A DNA stretch of 64,000 nt from positions 124,001-188,000 of the forward strand of contig NZ_JAGMUK010000028.1 in assembly GCF_019049245.1 (NCBI RefSeq). Direction: 5' to 3'. The notes under the pieces were generated by a model. It was not told the origin of the DNA and searched no databases. It saw nothing but the letters and a program-made list of their open reading frames with translations. Numbering within the stretch: the first letter of the stretch is position 1; every line of letters starts with the position of its first letter. The position numbers were made by a program, and so were the translations under genes. Shown here in pieces: positions 1 through 8,942 of this stretch. This stretch comes from Streptomyces sp. AC555_RSS877. Lineage in GTDB: Bacteria; Actinomycetota; Actinomycetes; Streptomycetales; Streptomycetaceae.

Positions 1-633
1 GTCGGTGCCGCTGCCGCTGTCCTCGTACTCCTCGAACTCACCGCCCACGTAGGCGGGTTCGTCGTCGACACTGTCCACGGTCCGCATGTGGGGCAGGAAT
101 CGGGTGCTGTCGGAGTCGTGTGTGCGCTGGGCGCCGACGACGGGGGTCTCGACGGTCTGGGTGAGGTCGTCGTAGCCGTCGTCGGCGTAACGGCCGTCGC
201 GGTAGCCGCCGTTGACGTCGACACGGGGGATGACCTGGGTCGCTCCGGCGTCGGCGGTCGCCGGTTCCTCGCCGTGGCGGACGCTGCCGCCCCGCGCGGC
301 CTGGAGCAGGCGGTGGGCGCCGGTGTCGTCGGGGTCGGACTTGCCGCTCCACACGACGGCCCGGCGGCGGGCGCCCGCGGCAGCGCCGGGTCTGCCGGCC
401 GCGGCGCCGACCGCGGGGATCCGGGCGGTGTCGTCGGCGGTCAAGTGCCGGGCGACCCGCGGGGATTGGGTGCGTCGCGTCGACGCGCCCAGCTGCACGC
501 GGAAGCTCGCATGATTGACGATGATCTGCGCCGGATCGCTCGGCACCTTCACCATGCTCAGCGCGGGAGCGTCGTCGAAGCCCGACGGGTCGTCCCCCGT
601 GGGTGTGCGGGGTGTTCTGGTGTCCACACTCAT
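1..633 (-). CDS. N-terminal part of an uncharacterised hydrophilic protein (runs off window)
   Basis: An open frame reads from an ATG at 633 to the window edge without a stop, giving 211 residues with the C-terminus missing. The visible part is hydrophilic, has no membrane segment or signal peptide, and becomes acidic towards the edge (the last 20 residues are mostly D, E, G and S). An internal stretch reads RRRAVVWSGKSDPDDTGAHR. I do not recognise a domain in this portion. In related Streptomyces a long polar N-terminal extension precedes a membrane domain (DoxX-like, from memory) next to rlmB, but nothing here proves that. The gene shares its strand with rlmB and lies upstream on that strand's far side, so it could be the distal gene of the same cluster. 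Confidence 0.6.
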   Translation of the reverse strand, partial: MSVDTRTPRTPTGDDPSGFDDAPALSMVKVPSDPAQIIVNHASFRVQLGASTRRTQSPRVARHLTADDTARIPAVGAAAGRPGAAAGARRRAVVWSGKSDPDDTGAHRLLQAARGGSVRHGEEPATADAGATQVIPRVDVNGGYRDGRYADDGYDDLTQTVETPVVGAQRTHDSDSTRFLPHMRTVDSVDDEPAYVGGEFEEYEDSGSGTD

Positions 634-750
634 CTAACCGAGTGACGTGTGCTTAGGACACTGCTTTGACCGGGCGGATCTGTCCGGACCCCGTCAAGGT
701 TGTCCTCGACGCCAGGAACACCCCGTGTGGGTGACTACGTCGAACAGTCG

Positions 751-1692
751 TCAGGCGCGTCGTCGTGCCGTTTCGTACAGCACGATGCCCGCCGCGACAC
801 CGGCGTTGAGCGACTCCGCACCACCCGGCATCGGGATCCGCACCCGGTGGTCGCAGGTCTCGCCGACCAGTCGCGACAGGCCCTTGCCCTCGCTGCCGAC
901 GACGATGACGACGGGCCCGGACAGTGCCTCCAGGTCGCCGAGTTCGGACTCGCCATCGGCGGCCAGACCGACGACCGTGATGCCGGCCTTCTTGTACGCC
1001 TCCAGGGCGCGCGTCAGGTTGGTGGCGCGGGCGACGGGCGTCCGGGCGGCGGCACCGGCGGACGTCTTCCAGGCGCCGGCGGTCATGCCGGCCGCGCGCC
1101 GCTCGGGGACGACGACGCCGTGACCGCCGAAGGCGGAGGCGGACCGGACGACGGCGCCGAGGTTGCGCGGGTCGGTGACACCGTCGAGAACGACGATGAG
1201 CGGGTCCTCGCCCTTGTCGTAGGCGGCGTTCGCCAGGTCCTCGGGGTGCGCGTACTCGTACGGCGGGACCTGCAGGACGAGGCCCTGGTGGTTGAGGCCG
1301 TTGGTCATGCGGTCGAGCTCGGGGCGGGGGGCCTCCATGAGGTGGATGCCGCCGCGCTCGGCGACGAGCTGCAGCGCCTCGCGCACCCGCTCGTCGTTGT
1401 CGATGAACTGCTGGACGTAGAGCGTCACCGCGGGCACGCCCTCGCGCAGCGCCTCGACGACGGGGTTACGGCCGACGACCATCTCCGAGGTGCCCTTGCC
1501 GCCCCGGCCGCGCGCTGTGGGGCGGCGTACCGCCTGCTTCGCCTTGGCATTGGAGATGCGGTTCTTCTTGTGTCCCTTGCGCGCCTCGGCAGGCGGGGTC
1601 GGGCCCTTGCCCTCCAGGCCCTTGCGCCGCTGGCCGCCACTGCCGACCTGCGCGCCCTTCTTGCCGGACATGCGGCGGTTGTTGGCTGCCAT
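751..1692 (-). CDS. rlmB: 23S rRNA (guanosine-2'-O-)-methyltransferase, RlmB/TrmH (SpoU) family
   Basis: This 313-residue protein is expected to methylate the ribose of G2251 in 23S rRNA using S-adenosylmethionine. Residues 1-70 form a Lys/Arg-rich tail typical of actinobacterial members, followed by the substrate-binding domain (about 71-150) and the knotted SPOUT domain. The three SpoU motifs are clear: NLGAVVRSA (177-185), IVVGSEGKGLSRLV (263-276) and IPMPGGAESLNAGVAAG (286-302). The ATG at 1692 starts the conserved MAANNRR tail. The gene follows cysS on the same strand after a 112-bp gap that contains a strong hairpin, so it may have its own promoter. Confidence 0.95.
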   Translation of the reverse strand: MAANNRRMSGKKGAQVGSGGQRRKGLEGKGPTPPAEARKGHKKNRISNAKAKQAVRRPTARGRGGKGTSEMVVGRNPVVEALREGVPAVTLYVQQFIDNDERVREALQLVAERGGIHLMEAPRPELDRMTNGLNHQGLVLQVPPYEYAHPEDLANAAYDKGEDPLIVVLDGVTDPRNLGAVVRSASAFGGHGVVVPERRAAGMTAGAWKTSAGAAARTPVARATNLTRALEAYKKAGITVVGLAADGESELGDLEALSGPVVIVVGSEGKGLSRLVGETCDHRVRIPMPGGAESLNAGVAAGIVLYETARRRA

Positions 1693-1760
1693 GACCTACC
1701 TGTCTGTTCCCTGCTTCTCTTCTCTGCGAAGGCGAAGCGTGCGTGTGTACGTATATGCAG

Positions 1761-1788
1761 TGTGCCGCCCGGATGGCCGGGCGGCACA
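1761..1788. terminator. Perfect 12-bp hairpin between cysS and rlmB
   Basis: TGTGCCGCCCGG (1761-1772) pairs perfectly with CCGGGCGGCACA (1777-1788) across a 4-nt loop. It lies just past the cysS stop in the direction of transcription. No U-tract follows, so it may be a terminator, an attenuator or an mRNA-stabilising stem. Confidence 0.6.
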
Positions 1789-1804
1789 ATCGATCAAGAA
1801 AGGG

Positions 1805-3205
1805 TCAGCGCGGGCCGAGGCTCCAGCGCGGTCCCTGCGGCCCGTCCTCGATGACGAGGCCGGACTGGTTGAGCTGGTCGCGGATGGCGTCCGCGGTGGC
1901 CCAGTCCTTGCGGCCGCGGGCCGCTTCCCGCTGGTCGAGCACCAGTCGTACGAGACTGTCGACGACCCCGTGCAGGTCGTCCCCGCGGTCGGCCTCGCCG
2001 GCCCAGTGCGGCTCGAGCGGGTCCAGGCCGAGGACGCCGAGCATGGCGCGGACCTCGGCGAGACGGGCCACCGCGGCTTCCTTGTCGTCGGCGGCCAGTG
2101 CGGAGTTGCCCTGCCGGACGGTGGTGTGCACGACGGCGAGTGCCTGCGGGACGCCGAGGTCGTCGTCCATCGCCTCGGCGAAGGCGGGCGGAACGTCGGC
2201 GGAGGGCTCGACGACTCCCCCGGCCTTCTCCACCACGCGCTGCACGAAGCCCTCGATCCGCGCGAACGCGGACTCGGCCTCGCGCAGGGCCTCCTCGCTG
2301 TACTCGATCATCGAGCGGTAGTGCGGGGTGCCGAGGTAGTAGCGCAGCACGATCGGGCGCCACCGCTGGACCATCTCGGACACCAGGACCGAGTTGCCGA
2401 GCGACTTGGACATCTTCTCGCCGCTCATGGTGACCCAGGCGTTGTGCAGCCAGTAGCGGGCGAACTCATCGCCGTAGGCCTTGGCCTGGGCGATCTCGTT
2501 CTCGTGGTGCGGGAAGATCAGGTCCAGTCCGCCGCCGTGGATGTCGAAGGCGGAGCCCAGGTACTTGTGGGCCATCGCCGAGCACTCCAGGTGCCAGCCG
2601 GGGCGGCCCCGGCCCCACGGCGTCTCCCAGTCGGGCTCGCCGGGCTTGGCGGCCTTCCACATGGCGAAGTCGCGCGGGTCCCGCTTGCCGGTGATGCCCT
2701 CCTCGGCGGGCTGGCGCATCTCGTCCAGGTCCTGCCGGGACAGCTCCAGGTAGGCGGGCCAGGAGCGCACGTCGAAGTAGACGCTGCCGTCGGCCTCGTA
2801 GGCGTGTCCGCGTTCGATGAGGCCGCGCATCATCTCGACCATCTCGGTGACGTGGCCGGTGGCGCGCGGTTCGTAGGTGGGCGGCAGGCAGCCGAGGGCG
2901 TTGTAGCCGTCGTTGAACGCGCGCTCGTTCTCGTAGCCGATGGACCACCAGGGGCGGCCCTGCTCGGCGCCCTTGGAGATGATCTTGTCATCGATGTCGG
3001 TGACGTTGCGGATGAACGTGACGTCGTAGCCGCGGTACTGGAACCAGCGGCGCATGATGTCGAAGTTCAGGTAGGACCGGACGTGCCCGATGTGCGGTGC
3101 CGCCTGCACGGTGGCGCCACACAGGTAGATCGAGACACAACCCGGCTGGAGCGGGGCGAAGTCACGGATCTGCCGGGCGCTGGTGTCGTACAGGCGAATA
3201 GTCAC
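1805..3205 (-). CDS. cysS: Cysteinyl-tRNA synthetase
   Basis: Class I cysteinyl-tRNA synthetase of 466 residues, the normal length, charging tRNA-Cys in the cytoplasm. The HIGH motif is at 38-41 and KMSKS at 264-268. The zinc ligands align with E. coli CysRS: Cys29, Cys208, His233 and Glu237. The GTG start at 3205 gives [16 protein letters not shown], the usual N-terminus of this family; the open frame upstream of it carries ispF-shadow sequence. The gene lies 82 bp downstream of ispF on the same strand, in the conserved ispD-ispF-cysS-rlmB cluster. Confidence 0.97.
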   Translation of the reverse strand: MTIRLYDTSARQIRDFAPLQPGCVSIYLCGATVQAAPHIGHVRSYLNFDIMRRWFQYRGYDVTFIRNVTDIDDKIISKGAEQGRPWWSIGYENERAFNDGYNALGCLPPTYEPRATGHVTEMVEMMRGLIERGHAYEADGSVYFDVRSWPAYLELSRQDLDEMRQPAEEGITGKRDPRDFAMWKAAKPGEPDWETPWGRGRPGWHLECSAMAHKYLGSAFDIHGGGLDLIFPHHENEIAQAKAYGDEFARYWLHNAWVTMSGEKMSKSLGNSVLVSEMVQRWRPIVLRYYLGTPHYRSMIEYSEEALREAESAFARIEGFVQRVVEKAGGVVEPSADVPPAFAEAMDDDLGVPQALAVVHTTVRQGNSALAADDKEAAVARLAEVRAMLGVLGLDPLEPHWAGEADRGDDLHGVVDSLVRLVLDQREAARGRKDWATADAIRDQLNQSGLVIEDGPQGPRWSLGPR

Positions 3206-3287
3206 GACTCCAGGGTAGTAGGCGCAGGGCAGTGCCCTGCGCCCGTTTCTGCCAAGGGGCACACATTCGTGACGTGGGTCGGCCTGG

Positions 3288-3782
3288 TCAGCCGGTCCGG
3301 GCCACGAGGGCCGTCGCCACCGCCATGAGGCCCTCGTCCCGGCCGGGGAATCCGAGGCCGTCGGTGGTCGCGCCGGACACCGACACCGGGGCGCCGGCCG
3401 CCTCCGAGAGGAGCTTTTCCGCCTCGTCGCGGCGCTTGCCGATCTTCGGGCGGGGTCCCACGACCTGTACGGCGATGTTGCCGATGGTGAAGCCCGCCTC
3501 GCGCACGATCCGGGCCGCCTCCGTGAGCAAGGTGACGCCGGAGGCACCCGACCACTCGGGGCGCCCGGTGCCGAAGTGCTGCCCGAGATCACCCAGCCCG
3601 GCCGCCGAGAACAGGGCGTTGCAGGCGGCGTGGGCGACGACGTCGGCGTCGGAGTGACCTGCGAGGCCCGGGCCCTCGCCCTCCCACTTCAGGCCGGCGC
3701 ACCACAGTTCGCGGCCCTCTTCGAAGGCGTGGATGTCGGTGCCGATGCCGACCCGGGGAAGCAGGGGTGCCTCAGAAGCCAT
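3288..3782 (-). CDS. ispF: 2-C-methyl-D-erythritol 2,4-cyclodiphosphate synthase
   Basis: Fifth enzyme of the MEP isoprenoid pathway, cyclising CDP-ME 2-phosphate to MEcPP with loss of CMP. The 164-residue protein has the metal-binding GTDIHAF motif (Asp16, His18), the [11 protein letters not shown] motif (His43, then His51) and the C-terminal [14 protein letters not shown] segment. Its ATG at 3782 lies inside the end of ispD (11-nt overlap), so translation of the two is probably coupled. Length and motifs are ordinary for the family. Confidence 0.96.
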   Translation of the reverse strand: MASEAPLLPRVGIGTDIHAFEEGRELWCAGLKWEGEGPGLAGHSDADVVAHAACNALFSAAGLGDLGQHFGTGRPEWSGASGVTLLTEAARIVREAGFTIGNIAVQVVGPRPKIGKRRDEAEKLLSEAAGAPVSVSGATTDGLGFPGRDEGLMAVATALVARTG

Positions 3783-4536
3783 CGTTGAGCCTCCTGCGGG
3801 CCAGGACCGCCTCCGCGAGGACGAGGTCCAGCGGGCGGGTGACCTTGAAGGCCTCTTCGTGGCCGGGGACGGTCACGACCGTGAGGCCGAGCTGCTCGAC
3901 CATGCCCGCGTCGTCGGTGACGTCGCCGGTGACCGTCTCGTGGGCGCGGATCAGGGTGGCGCGGTCGAAGCCCTGGGGGGTCTGCACGGCACGGAGGCGG
4001 GCCCGCCGCGGGGTGGCCACCACCGGCTCCGGCTCGCCCGGGGTCTCAGCGGGCTCGACCTCCTTGACGGTGTCCGTGAGGGGCAGCGCCGGGACGACGG
4101 CCACGGCTCCGTCTCGTACGGCCTCGATGACGGCGTCCACCGTGTCGACCGGGACGAGGGGGCGGGCCGCGTCGTGCACCAGCACGATGTCGTACTCGGG
4201 CGGCAGGGCGTCCAGGCCGAGCTTCACGGACTCCTGGCGGCTGTCGCCACCGGGCACGACGAGGAAGTCGGTGCGCTCGGGCAGGGCGTGCGCGTCGAGC
4301 AGCGACTTGACCTCGGCGGCGCCGTCGGGCGGGGCGACGACGACCACGAGGGACACGGCCCGGGAGGCGGCCAGTGCGCGGAGTGCGTGGATGAGCATGG
4401 GGGTGCCGTTCAGCGCGCGGAGCGCTTTGGGGGCGCCCGGGCCCAGGCGCACGCCTCGGCCGGCGGCCGGGATCACGGCAGCCGTGCGGGCAGCCGTACG
4501 TGCGGGCGCGGGCGAAGGAGGCGAAACGTCAGACAT
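3772..4536 (-). CDS. ispD: 2-C-methyl-D-erythritol 4-phosphate cytidylyltransferase
   Basis: MEP-pathway enzyme that joins MEP to CTP, giving CDP-ME. The 254-residue protein has a short Pro/Ala-rich N-terminal extension and then the nucleotide-binding motif [15 protein letters not shown] (24-38), as expected for this fold. VHDAARPLV and the [15 protein letters not shown] region (substrate loop) are also present. The ATG at 4536 is preceded by a 260-bp gap to carD, so ispD probably begins an ispD-ispF-cysS unit. It overlaps ispF by 11 nt. Confidence 0.96.
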   Translation of the reverse strand: MSDVSPPSPAPARTAARTAAVIPAAGRGVRLGPGAPKALRALNGTPMLIHALRALAASRAVSLVVVVAPPDGAAEVKSLLDAHALPERTDFLVVPGGDSRQESVKLGLDALPPEYDIVLVHDAARPLVPVDTVDAVIEAVRDGAVAVVPALPLTDTVKEVEPAETPGEPEPVVATPRRARLRAVQTPQGFDRATLIRAHETVTGDVTDDAGMVEQLGLTVVTVPGHEEAFKVTRPLDLVLAEAVLARRRLNDGF

Positions 4537-4663
4537 CGGTTCCTGTCAGGTTTGTGTGCTCGGCCTAGGTGGGTATGGCCTCAGCGTGCCGGGTACGACA
4601 GCTTGACCGGAACCCTTCCGTGACCCTGGTCGAGCCCGTTACCCGGACCCGGCACACCGAGTG

Positions 4664-4683
4664 TCGGGGGGGGTTTCCCCCGA
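4664..4683. terminator. Weak G/C hairpin downstream of carD
   Basis: TCGGGGG (4664-4670) and CCCCCGA (4677-4683) can pair in the carD-ispD gap. There is no T-run, and poly-G/poly-C pairing is common in this genome, so the call is tentative. Confidence 0.3.
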
Positions 4684-4796
4684 GGTGAACCCGCTTACGG
4701 CGCCGGAGTGCGAACATGCCGCAGCGCCCGGCGACGGGAAATACGTCATCGGGCACCGCGGCATTTCAAATGTGCTGAGGCTGGCTTGCGCCGGCG

Positions 4797-5279
4797 TCAG
4801 GACGCGAGAACCTCGTCGAGCAGGGCCTCGGCCTTGTCCTCGTTCGTGTTCTCCGCGAGCGCGAGCTCGCTCACCAGGATCTGGCGGGCCTTGGCGAGCA
4901 TGCGCTTCTCACCGGCGGAGAGTCCGCGCTCGCGCTCACGACGCCACAGGTCACGCACGACTTCCGCGACCTTGATGACATCGCCGGAGGCGAGCTTCTC
5001 CAGGTTTGCCTTGTAACGACGCGACCAGTTCGTGGGCTCCTCGGCGTACGGCGCGCGCAGCACCTCGAAGACCCGGTCCAGCCCATCCTGACCGACCACA
5101 TCACGCACGCCGACGAACTCCGCATTGTCCGCTGGCACACGCACCGTCAGGTCACCCTGGGCGACCTTCAGAACCAAGTAGGTCTTGTCCACGCCTTTGA
5201 TCTGGCGAGTTTCGATAGCCTCGATCAGCGCGGCCCCGTGATGGGGATAGACCACGGTGTCGCCAACCTTGAACGTCAT
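4797..5279 (-). CDS. carD: CarD/CdnL-family RNA polymerase-binding regulator
   Basis: CarD-type transcription factor that binds the RNA polymerase beta subunit and stabilises open complexes at rRNA and housekeeping promoters. The 160-residue length is standard. The N-terminal RNAP-interaction domain runs from [20 protein letters not shown] to about residue 65; the C-terminal helical DNA-binding domain holds [22 protein letters not shown] and [20 protein letters not shown]. The ATG at 5279 is the usual start. A 680-bp intergenic region with strong palindromes lies upstream, so its control may be complex. Confidence 0.95.
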   Translation of the reverse strand: MTFKVGDTVVYPHHGAALIEAIETRQIKGVDKTYLVLKVAQGDLTVRVPADNAEFVGVRDVVGQDGLDRVFEVLRAPYAEEPTNWSRRYKANLEKLASGDVIKVAEVVRDLWRRERERGLSAGEKRMLAKARQILVSELALAENTNEDKAEALLDEVLAS

Positions 5280-5959
5280 GTGACAGGTACCCCTTCCGTG
5301 GCTATCCAGAGTAACACGGAAACTGCGGGTTCTGAATGGCGTTTCCGCAGGTCAGGGCATATCTCGGGGCTTGACAACAGCAACAGGAACGTGCTGCGCG
5401 AGGCGAGCGGAAGAATGTATTCGCAGGTCGGAGCGGCTGTCCGGTCGAGGTGAAACGCGTACGTTACACGCACTCGGAGGCCCCTCCGAGCGGCCGAACG
5501 TCCCCATATGTCCGCTTCCAAGCGTGCGACTTCCGCTACTCCGTTCGGTGCGCGGAGTCGGGTACGAGACGAATCCGGAATTGATCACAGGGGTGCCCGA
5601 CCGGCCGGACAGTGATCAATTCCGAGGTTCCCGGATTCCTGCACGAAAAATCCCCGGGGCACGGTCGGCGGTACTTATGTGAATGCCGGACAAGCACCGC
5701 GACCAATGTGACGCAGGAGGCACTTGTGAGCGCTGCGGCTACGCCCCGCCCGAGGCAAGACGAACGGAAGACAGGGCGAAGACGAAGCGAAGACAGAGCG
5801 GAGACCGAGCGAAGGCGGACGGAAGAAGGACAGATGGAGAGGGCTCGGGGGAGGGTCGGGTGCGGTGCCGTCGGAACGGCTCGGTAACCTAAGGCCGCTG
5901 ACAGTCACTTAGCGCGGCTTTACGGGCCGCCTCGCTCGAGTCAAGGAGTTGCCGCCGCC
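5280..5959. other. 680-bp divergent intergenic region between carD and a lipoprotein gene
   Basis: I see no convincing gene here. It contains a 13-nt perfect inverted repeat (5576-5588 and 5612-5624), nested GAATCCGG/CCGGATTC arms (5571-5578 and 5631-5638), and a purine-rich tract (about 5750-5850) with degenerate GCGAAGAC-like units. The promoters of carD and of the lipoprotein gene must both lie in it. Confidence 0.7.
5576..5624. repeat. Perfect 13-nt inverted repeat, possible paired operator
   Basis: CGGAATTGATCAC (5576-5588) is mirrored exactly by GTGATCAATTCCG (5612-5624) with 23 nt between. Each arm contains the self-complementary TGATCA. The AT-rich content is unusual for this genome, which favours a protein-binding site over chance. 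Confidence 0.65.
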
Positions 5960-6634
5960 GTGAGCAGCAGCCTTCGACGCGGTGCCCTCGCCGCCACCGC
6001 CATCGCGTTCTCGATCGCCTCGCTCTCCGCGTGTGCGGCCGGCAACAACGCTCAGACCCTGGAGATCAAGCCGGACAACGCTGCCACGACCATCGGTGAC
6101 CTCGAGCTTCAGGGCATCGTGATCATCACCCAGCCGGACGCCGCGGCCGAAGGACCGGCCGTGATCTCCGGCACGCTCTACAACAACGGCAGTACCCCCC
6201 AGACGCTGGACTCGGTGACGGTCACCGGTGGCGGCAACGCCGAGCTCAAGCCCGCCAAGGGCTCGGGCAAGGTGACCGTCCCCGCCAACGGCTCCGTCAT
6301 CCTCGGCGGCAAGGGCAACGCCTCCGCGGCGCTGAACGGCCTCGGCGAGAGCGTCCAGAACGGCAACGCCCAAAAGGTCACCTTCACCTTCAGCAAGACC
6401 GGTGACGTGAGCCTGCGCGCGTTCGTCGTCCCGGCCGAGAGCTACTTCTCCACGTGGGGCCCGACCGAGATCCCGGCCACGCCGGGCGCCACGGGGAGCC
6501 CCACCGCGACGACCAGCGAGGAGCCGGGCGCCGGCACCTCGGGCTCCCCCTCCGAGCCCGCGTCGGGCACACCGACCGGCTCGGCCACGCCGAACGCGGG
6601 CGAGCCGACGGACACCGCGGCCGCCGGCCACTGA
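5960..6634 (+). CDS. Secreted lipoprotein of unknown function (DUF461/PCuAC-like fold possible)
   Basis: A 224-residue exported lipoprotein. The GTG start at 5960 is preceded by AAGGAG. A signal peptide with Arg5/6 and a hydrophobic core ends in the lipobox LSAC, with lipidated Cys at residue 25. Residues about 35-165 form a beta-rich domain (TIGDLELQGIVIITQP, GTLYNNGSTPQTLDSVTV, VPANGSVILGG) resembling copper-chaperone-type lipoproteins, but I see no Met/His metal site. Residues after about 175 are a Ser/Thr/Pro/Gly linker-like tail. It converges on phoP across a strong hairpin; nothing shows that it belongs to the phosphate system. Confidence 0.85.
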   Translation: MSSSLRRGALAATAIAFSIASLSACAAGNNAQTLEIKPDNAATTIGDLELQGIVIITQPDAAAEGPAVISGTLYNNGSTPQTLDSVTVTGGGNAELKPAKGSGKVTVPANGSVILGGKGNASAALNGLGESVQNGNAQKVTFTFSKTGDVSLRAFVVPAESYFSTWGPTEIPATPGATGSPTATTSEEPGAGTSGSPSEPASGTPTGSATPNAGEPTDTAAAGH

Positions 6635-6656
6635 GCGGCCGTACGAGATCGTCGTA

Positions 6657-6699
6657 CGCCGAGGGGCGGGACCTCACCAGGAGGTCCCGCCCTTCGGCG
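6657..6699. terminator. Bidirectional terminator between lipoprotein gene and phoP
   Basis: A 19-bp stem with one G-U wobble: arms 6657-6675 and 6681-6699, loop ACCAG. It sits between convergent genes, each ending within about 60 bp, and could end transcription from both sides. Confidence 0.8.
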
Positions 6700-6753
6700 T
6701 CAGTGCGCGTGCGGCCCGCGTGTGGGCTTGCGCGTTCGGCCTGCGCGTTCGGT

Positions 6754-7434
6754 TTACGGCTCGAACTTGTAGCCGAGGCCCCGGACCGTCACCAGGTACC
6801 GCGGCGCGCCCGGGTCCGGCTCGATCTTGGCGCGCAGGCGCTTGACGTGGACGTCGAGGGTCTTGGTGTCACCGACGTAGTCGGCGCCCCAGACCCGGTC
6901 GATGAGCTGCATGCGGGTCAGGACACGGCCCGCGTTGCGCAGGAGCATTTCCAGGAGGTCGAACTCCTTGAGGGGGAGGTCGACCTTGGAGCCGGAGACG
7001 GTGACGACGTGGCGGTCCACGTCCATGCGGACCGGGCCCGCCTCCAGGGCGGCCGGGGTGACCTCCTCGGGCTCGCCGCGGCGGCGCAGCACGGCACGGA
7101 TGCGGGCGACCAGCTCGCGGGAGGAGAACGGCTTGGTCACATAGTCGTCGGCTCCTATTTCCAGGCCTACGACCTTGTCGATCTCGCTGTCCTTGGCGGT
7201 CACCATGATGACGGGGACGTTGGAACGGTTGCGCAGCTGGCGGCACACCTCGGTACCCGGCAGGCCGGGCAGCATCAGGTCCAGGAGGACGAGGTCGGCG
7301 CCGTTGCGCTCGAACTCGTCGAGTCCGTCGGGCCCGGTGGTCGCGATGGCGACCTCGAAGCCTTCCTTGCGGAGCATGTACGACAGGGCGTCGGAGAAGG
7401 ACTCCTCGTCCTCGACGACGAGCACTCGGGTCAC
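6754..7434 (-). CDS. phoP: PhoP, OmpR-family response regulator of phosphate limitation
   Basis: DNA-binding response regulator of 226 residues that activates phosphate-scavenging genes and represses antibiotic and nitrogen genes in Streptomyces. The receiver domain has the acidic pair Asp9/Glu10, phospho-acceptor Asp52 and Lys101. The winged-helix domain (about 130-226) contains KEFDLLEMLLRNAGRVLTR and VHVKRLRAKIEPDPG. The GTG start overlaps the phoR stop by 4 nt (GTGA), so PhoP is translationally coupled to PhoR. PhoP would bind the PHO box upstream of phoR and thus control its own operon. Confidence 0.95.
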   Translation of the reverse strand: MTRVLVVEDEESFSDALSYMLRKEGFEVAIATTGPDGLDEFERNGADLVLLDLMLPGLPGTEVCRQLRNRSNVPVIMVTAKDSEIDKVVGLEIGADDYVTKPFSSRELVARIRAVLRRRGEPEEVTPAALEAGPVRMDVDRHVVTVSGSKVDLPLKEFDLLEMLLRNAGRVLTRMQLIDRVWGADYVGDTKTLDVHVKRLRAKIEPDPGAPRYLVTVRGLGYKFEP

Positions 7435-8705
7435 GGAAGGACCTCCGGGGAGGGGAGCGGTTCACAAGAAGATGGCTGGGGGGACGAAGAGTCGGCCTCA
7501 TCGTGGAGACCGTGGAGACCGTCGTGGCCGACGTTCCGGTGGGCGCGGTCGCGGGCCGCGCCCGTCTCCGGCAGTCGGAGGGTGAAGGTGGAGCCCTGTC
7601 CCTCGGAGCTCCACACCGTGACCTCCCCGCCGTGCGAGGCGGCCACGTGCTTGACGATGGCGAGGCCCAGGCCCGTGCCGCCGGTGGCACGGGAGCGGGC
7701 GGGGTCGACGCGGTAGAAGCGCTCGAAGATGCGCTCCTTGTCCTTGTCGGAGATCCCGATTCCCTGGTCGGTGACGGCGACCTCGATCATGTCACCGCCG
7801 GGCGCGGTCACCCGGCGGGCGGCTATGCCGACGCGGGTGCGGGCGGGCGAGTAGTTGACCGCGTTCTCGACGAGGTTGCCGAGCGCGGCGGCGAGCTGGC
7901 CACGGTTGCCGTAGACGTGCAGGTCGGCGGTGCCTCCTGAAGCCATGGTGATCTGCTTGGCGCCGGCCTGGTGCCGGCAGCGGTCGACGGCCTCGGCGAC
8001 GAGTTCGTCGACACGGACCGGTTCGGCGTCCTCGAGGGGATCGTCGTTCTGTACGCGCGACAGGTCGATGAGCTCCTGCACCAGGTTGGTGAGCCGGGTC
8101 GCCTCGATCTGCATCCGGCCGGCGAAGCGCTCCACCGCCTCCGGATCCTCGGAGGCGTCCATGACGGCCTCCGACAGGAGGGAGAGCGCGCCGACCGGGG
8201 TCTTGAGCTCGTGGCTGACGTTCGCGACGAAATCGCGCCGCACCGCCTCGATGCGCCGGGCCTCGGTGAGGTCCTCTACGAGGAGCAGCACCAGGCGGGA
8301 GCCGAGGGGTGCGACGCGAGCGGAGACGGCGAGGGCCTCGCCACGGCCGGTGCCACGTCTGGGGAGGTCCAGTTCCACCTGGCGTATCTCCCCGTCGCGT
8401 CGGGTGTCGCGAGCCATTTGGAGCATGGGTTCGACGGAGAGCTTGCCGCCGCGGACCAGTCCGAGGGCGTACGCGGCCGAGCTGGCCTTGACCACGGCGT
8501 CCGCCTCGTCCAGTACGACGGCCGAGGACCGGAGTACGGACAGGACGGTGTCCACACCCGGCGGAAGCACCGGGTCCGTATGCAGCGAGGTGCGGGTGGG
8601 GCGTTTCTGCTCCCGCTCGCTCCAGCGGAACGCCAGCATGGCGATGACGCCGGTGAGCACACCGGCGATCGCTGCTGCTGCGGCGACCGCCGCGTTCACG
8701 TCCAT
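7431..8705 (-). CDS. phoR: PhoR, membrane sensor histidine kinase for phosphate
   Basis: Sensor kinase of 424 residues that phosphorylates PhoP. A single N-terminal membrane helix (about 7-25) precedes a PAS-like region (about 50-145). The H-box VSHELKTP has the phospho-acceptor His165. The ATPase domain has the N box (LGNLVENAVNYSP), DQGIGI and GGTGLGLAIVKHVAASHGG. There is no large extracellular sensor domain, as is usual for this family. The His-rich tail HRNVGHDGLHGLHDEAD is variable among species. It starts at an ATG at 8705 and lies divergent from phoU across a PHO box. Confidence 0.95.
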   Translation of the reverse strand: MDVNAAVAAAAAIAGVLTGVIAMLAFRWSEREQKRPTRTSLHTDPVLPPGVDTVLSVLRSSAVVLDEADAVVKASSAAYALGLVRGGKLSVEPMLQMARDTRRDGEIRQVELDLPRRGTGRGEALAVSARVAPLGSRLVLLLVEDLTEARRIEAVRRDFVANVSHELKTPVGALSLLSEAVMDASEDPEAVERFAGRMQIEATRLTNLVQELIDLSRVQNDDPLEDAEPVRVDELVAEAVDRCRHQAGAKQITMASGGTADLHVYGNRGQLAAALGNLVENAVNYSPARTRVGIAARRVTAPGGDMIEVAVTDQGIGISDKDKERIFERFYRVDPARSRATGGTGLGLAIVKHVAASHGGEVTVWSSEGQGSTFTLRLPETGAARDRAHRNVGHDGLHGLHDEADSSSPQPSSCEPLPSPEVLP

Positions 8706-8778
8706 GCACCCAGGTTAGGCATGGGATGGGCTCCGGCCACAGCCGTCCGAGTGCGAGCTCGAACACTCGTCGCCCAGA

Positions 8779-8811
8779 GTTCACCTTGGAGCCAGTGATG
8801 GTTCATTTGGG
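8779..8811. promoter_or_regulatory. PHO box between phoR and phoU
   Basis: Three consecutive 11-nt units: GTTCACCTTGG (8779-8789), AGCCAGTGATG (8790-8800, poorly conserved) and GTTCATTTGGG (8801-8811). The 22-nt phase of two GTTCAYC-type repeats matches known Streptomyces PhoP direct-repeat units. The site can serve both phoRP and phoU. Confidence 0.8.
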
Positions 8812-8942
8812 GGGACGGAAACCGACGCGTACGGGGCGGAACGTGGGAGCGTGGGGTGCGAAGCCGCGGTTTCGCACGCGACAGCCGCGCCGGGCCCCGG
8901 CCCCGGTGACCCCCGAAGATCACGTACGAGAGGGAACCCCTG

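Noticed and set aside
1490..3328. 612-codon plus-strand frame over cysS
   Set aside because: Shadow of cysS; no motifs and no ribosome site.
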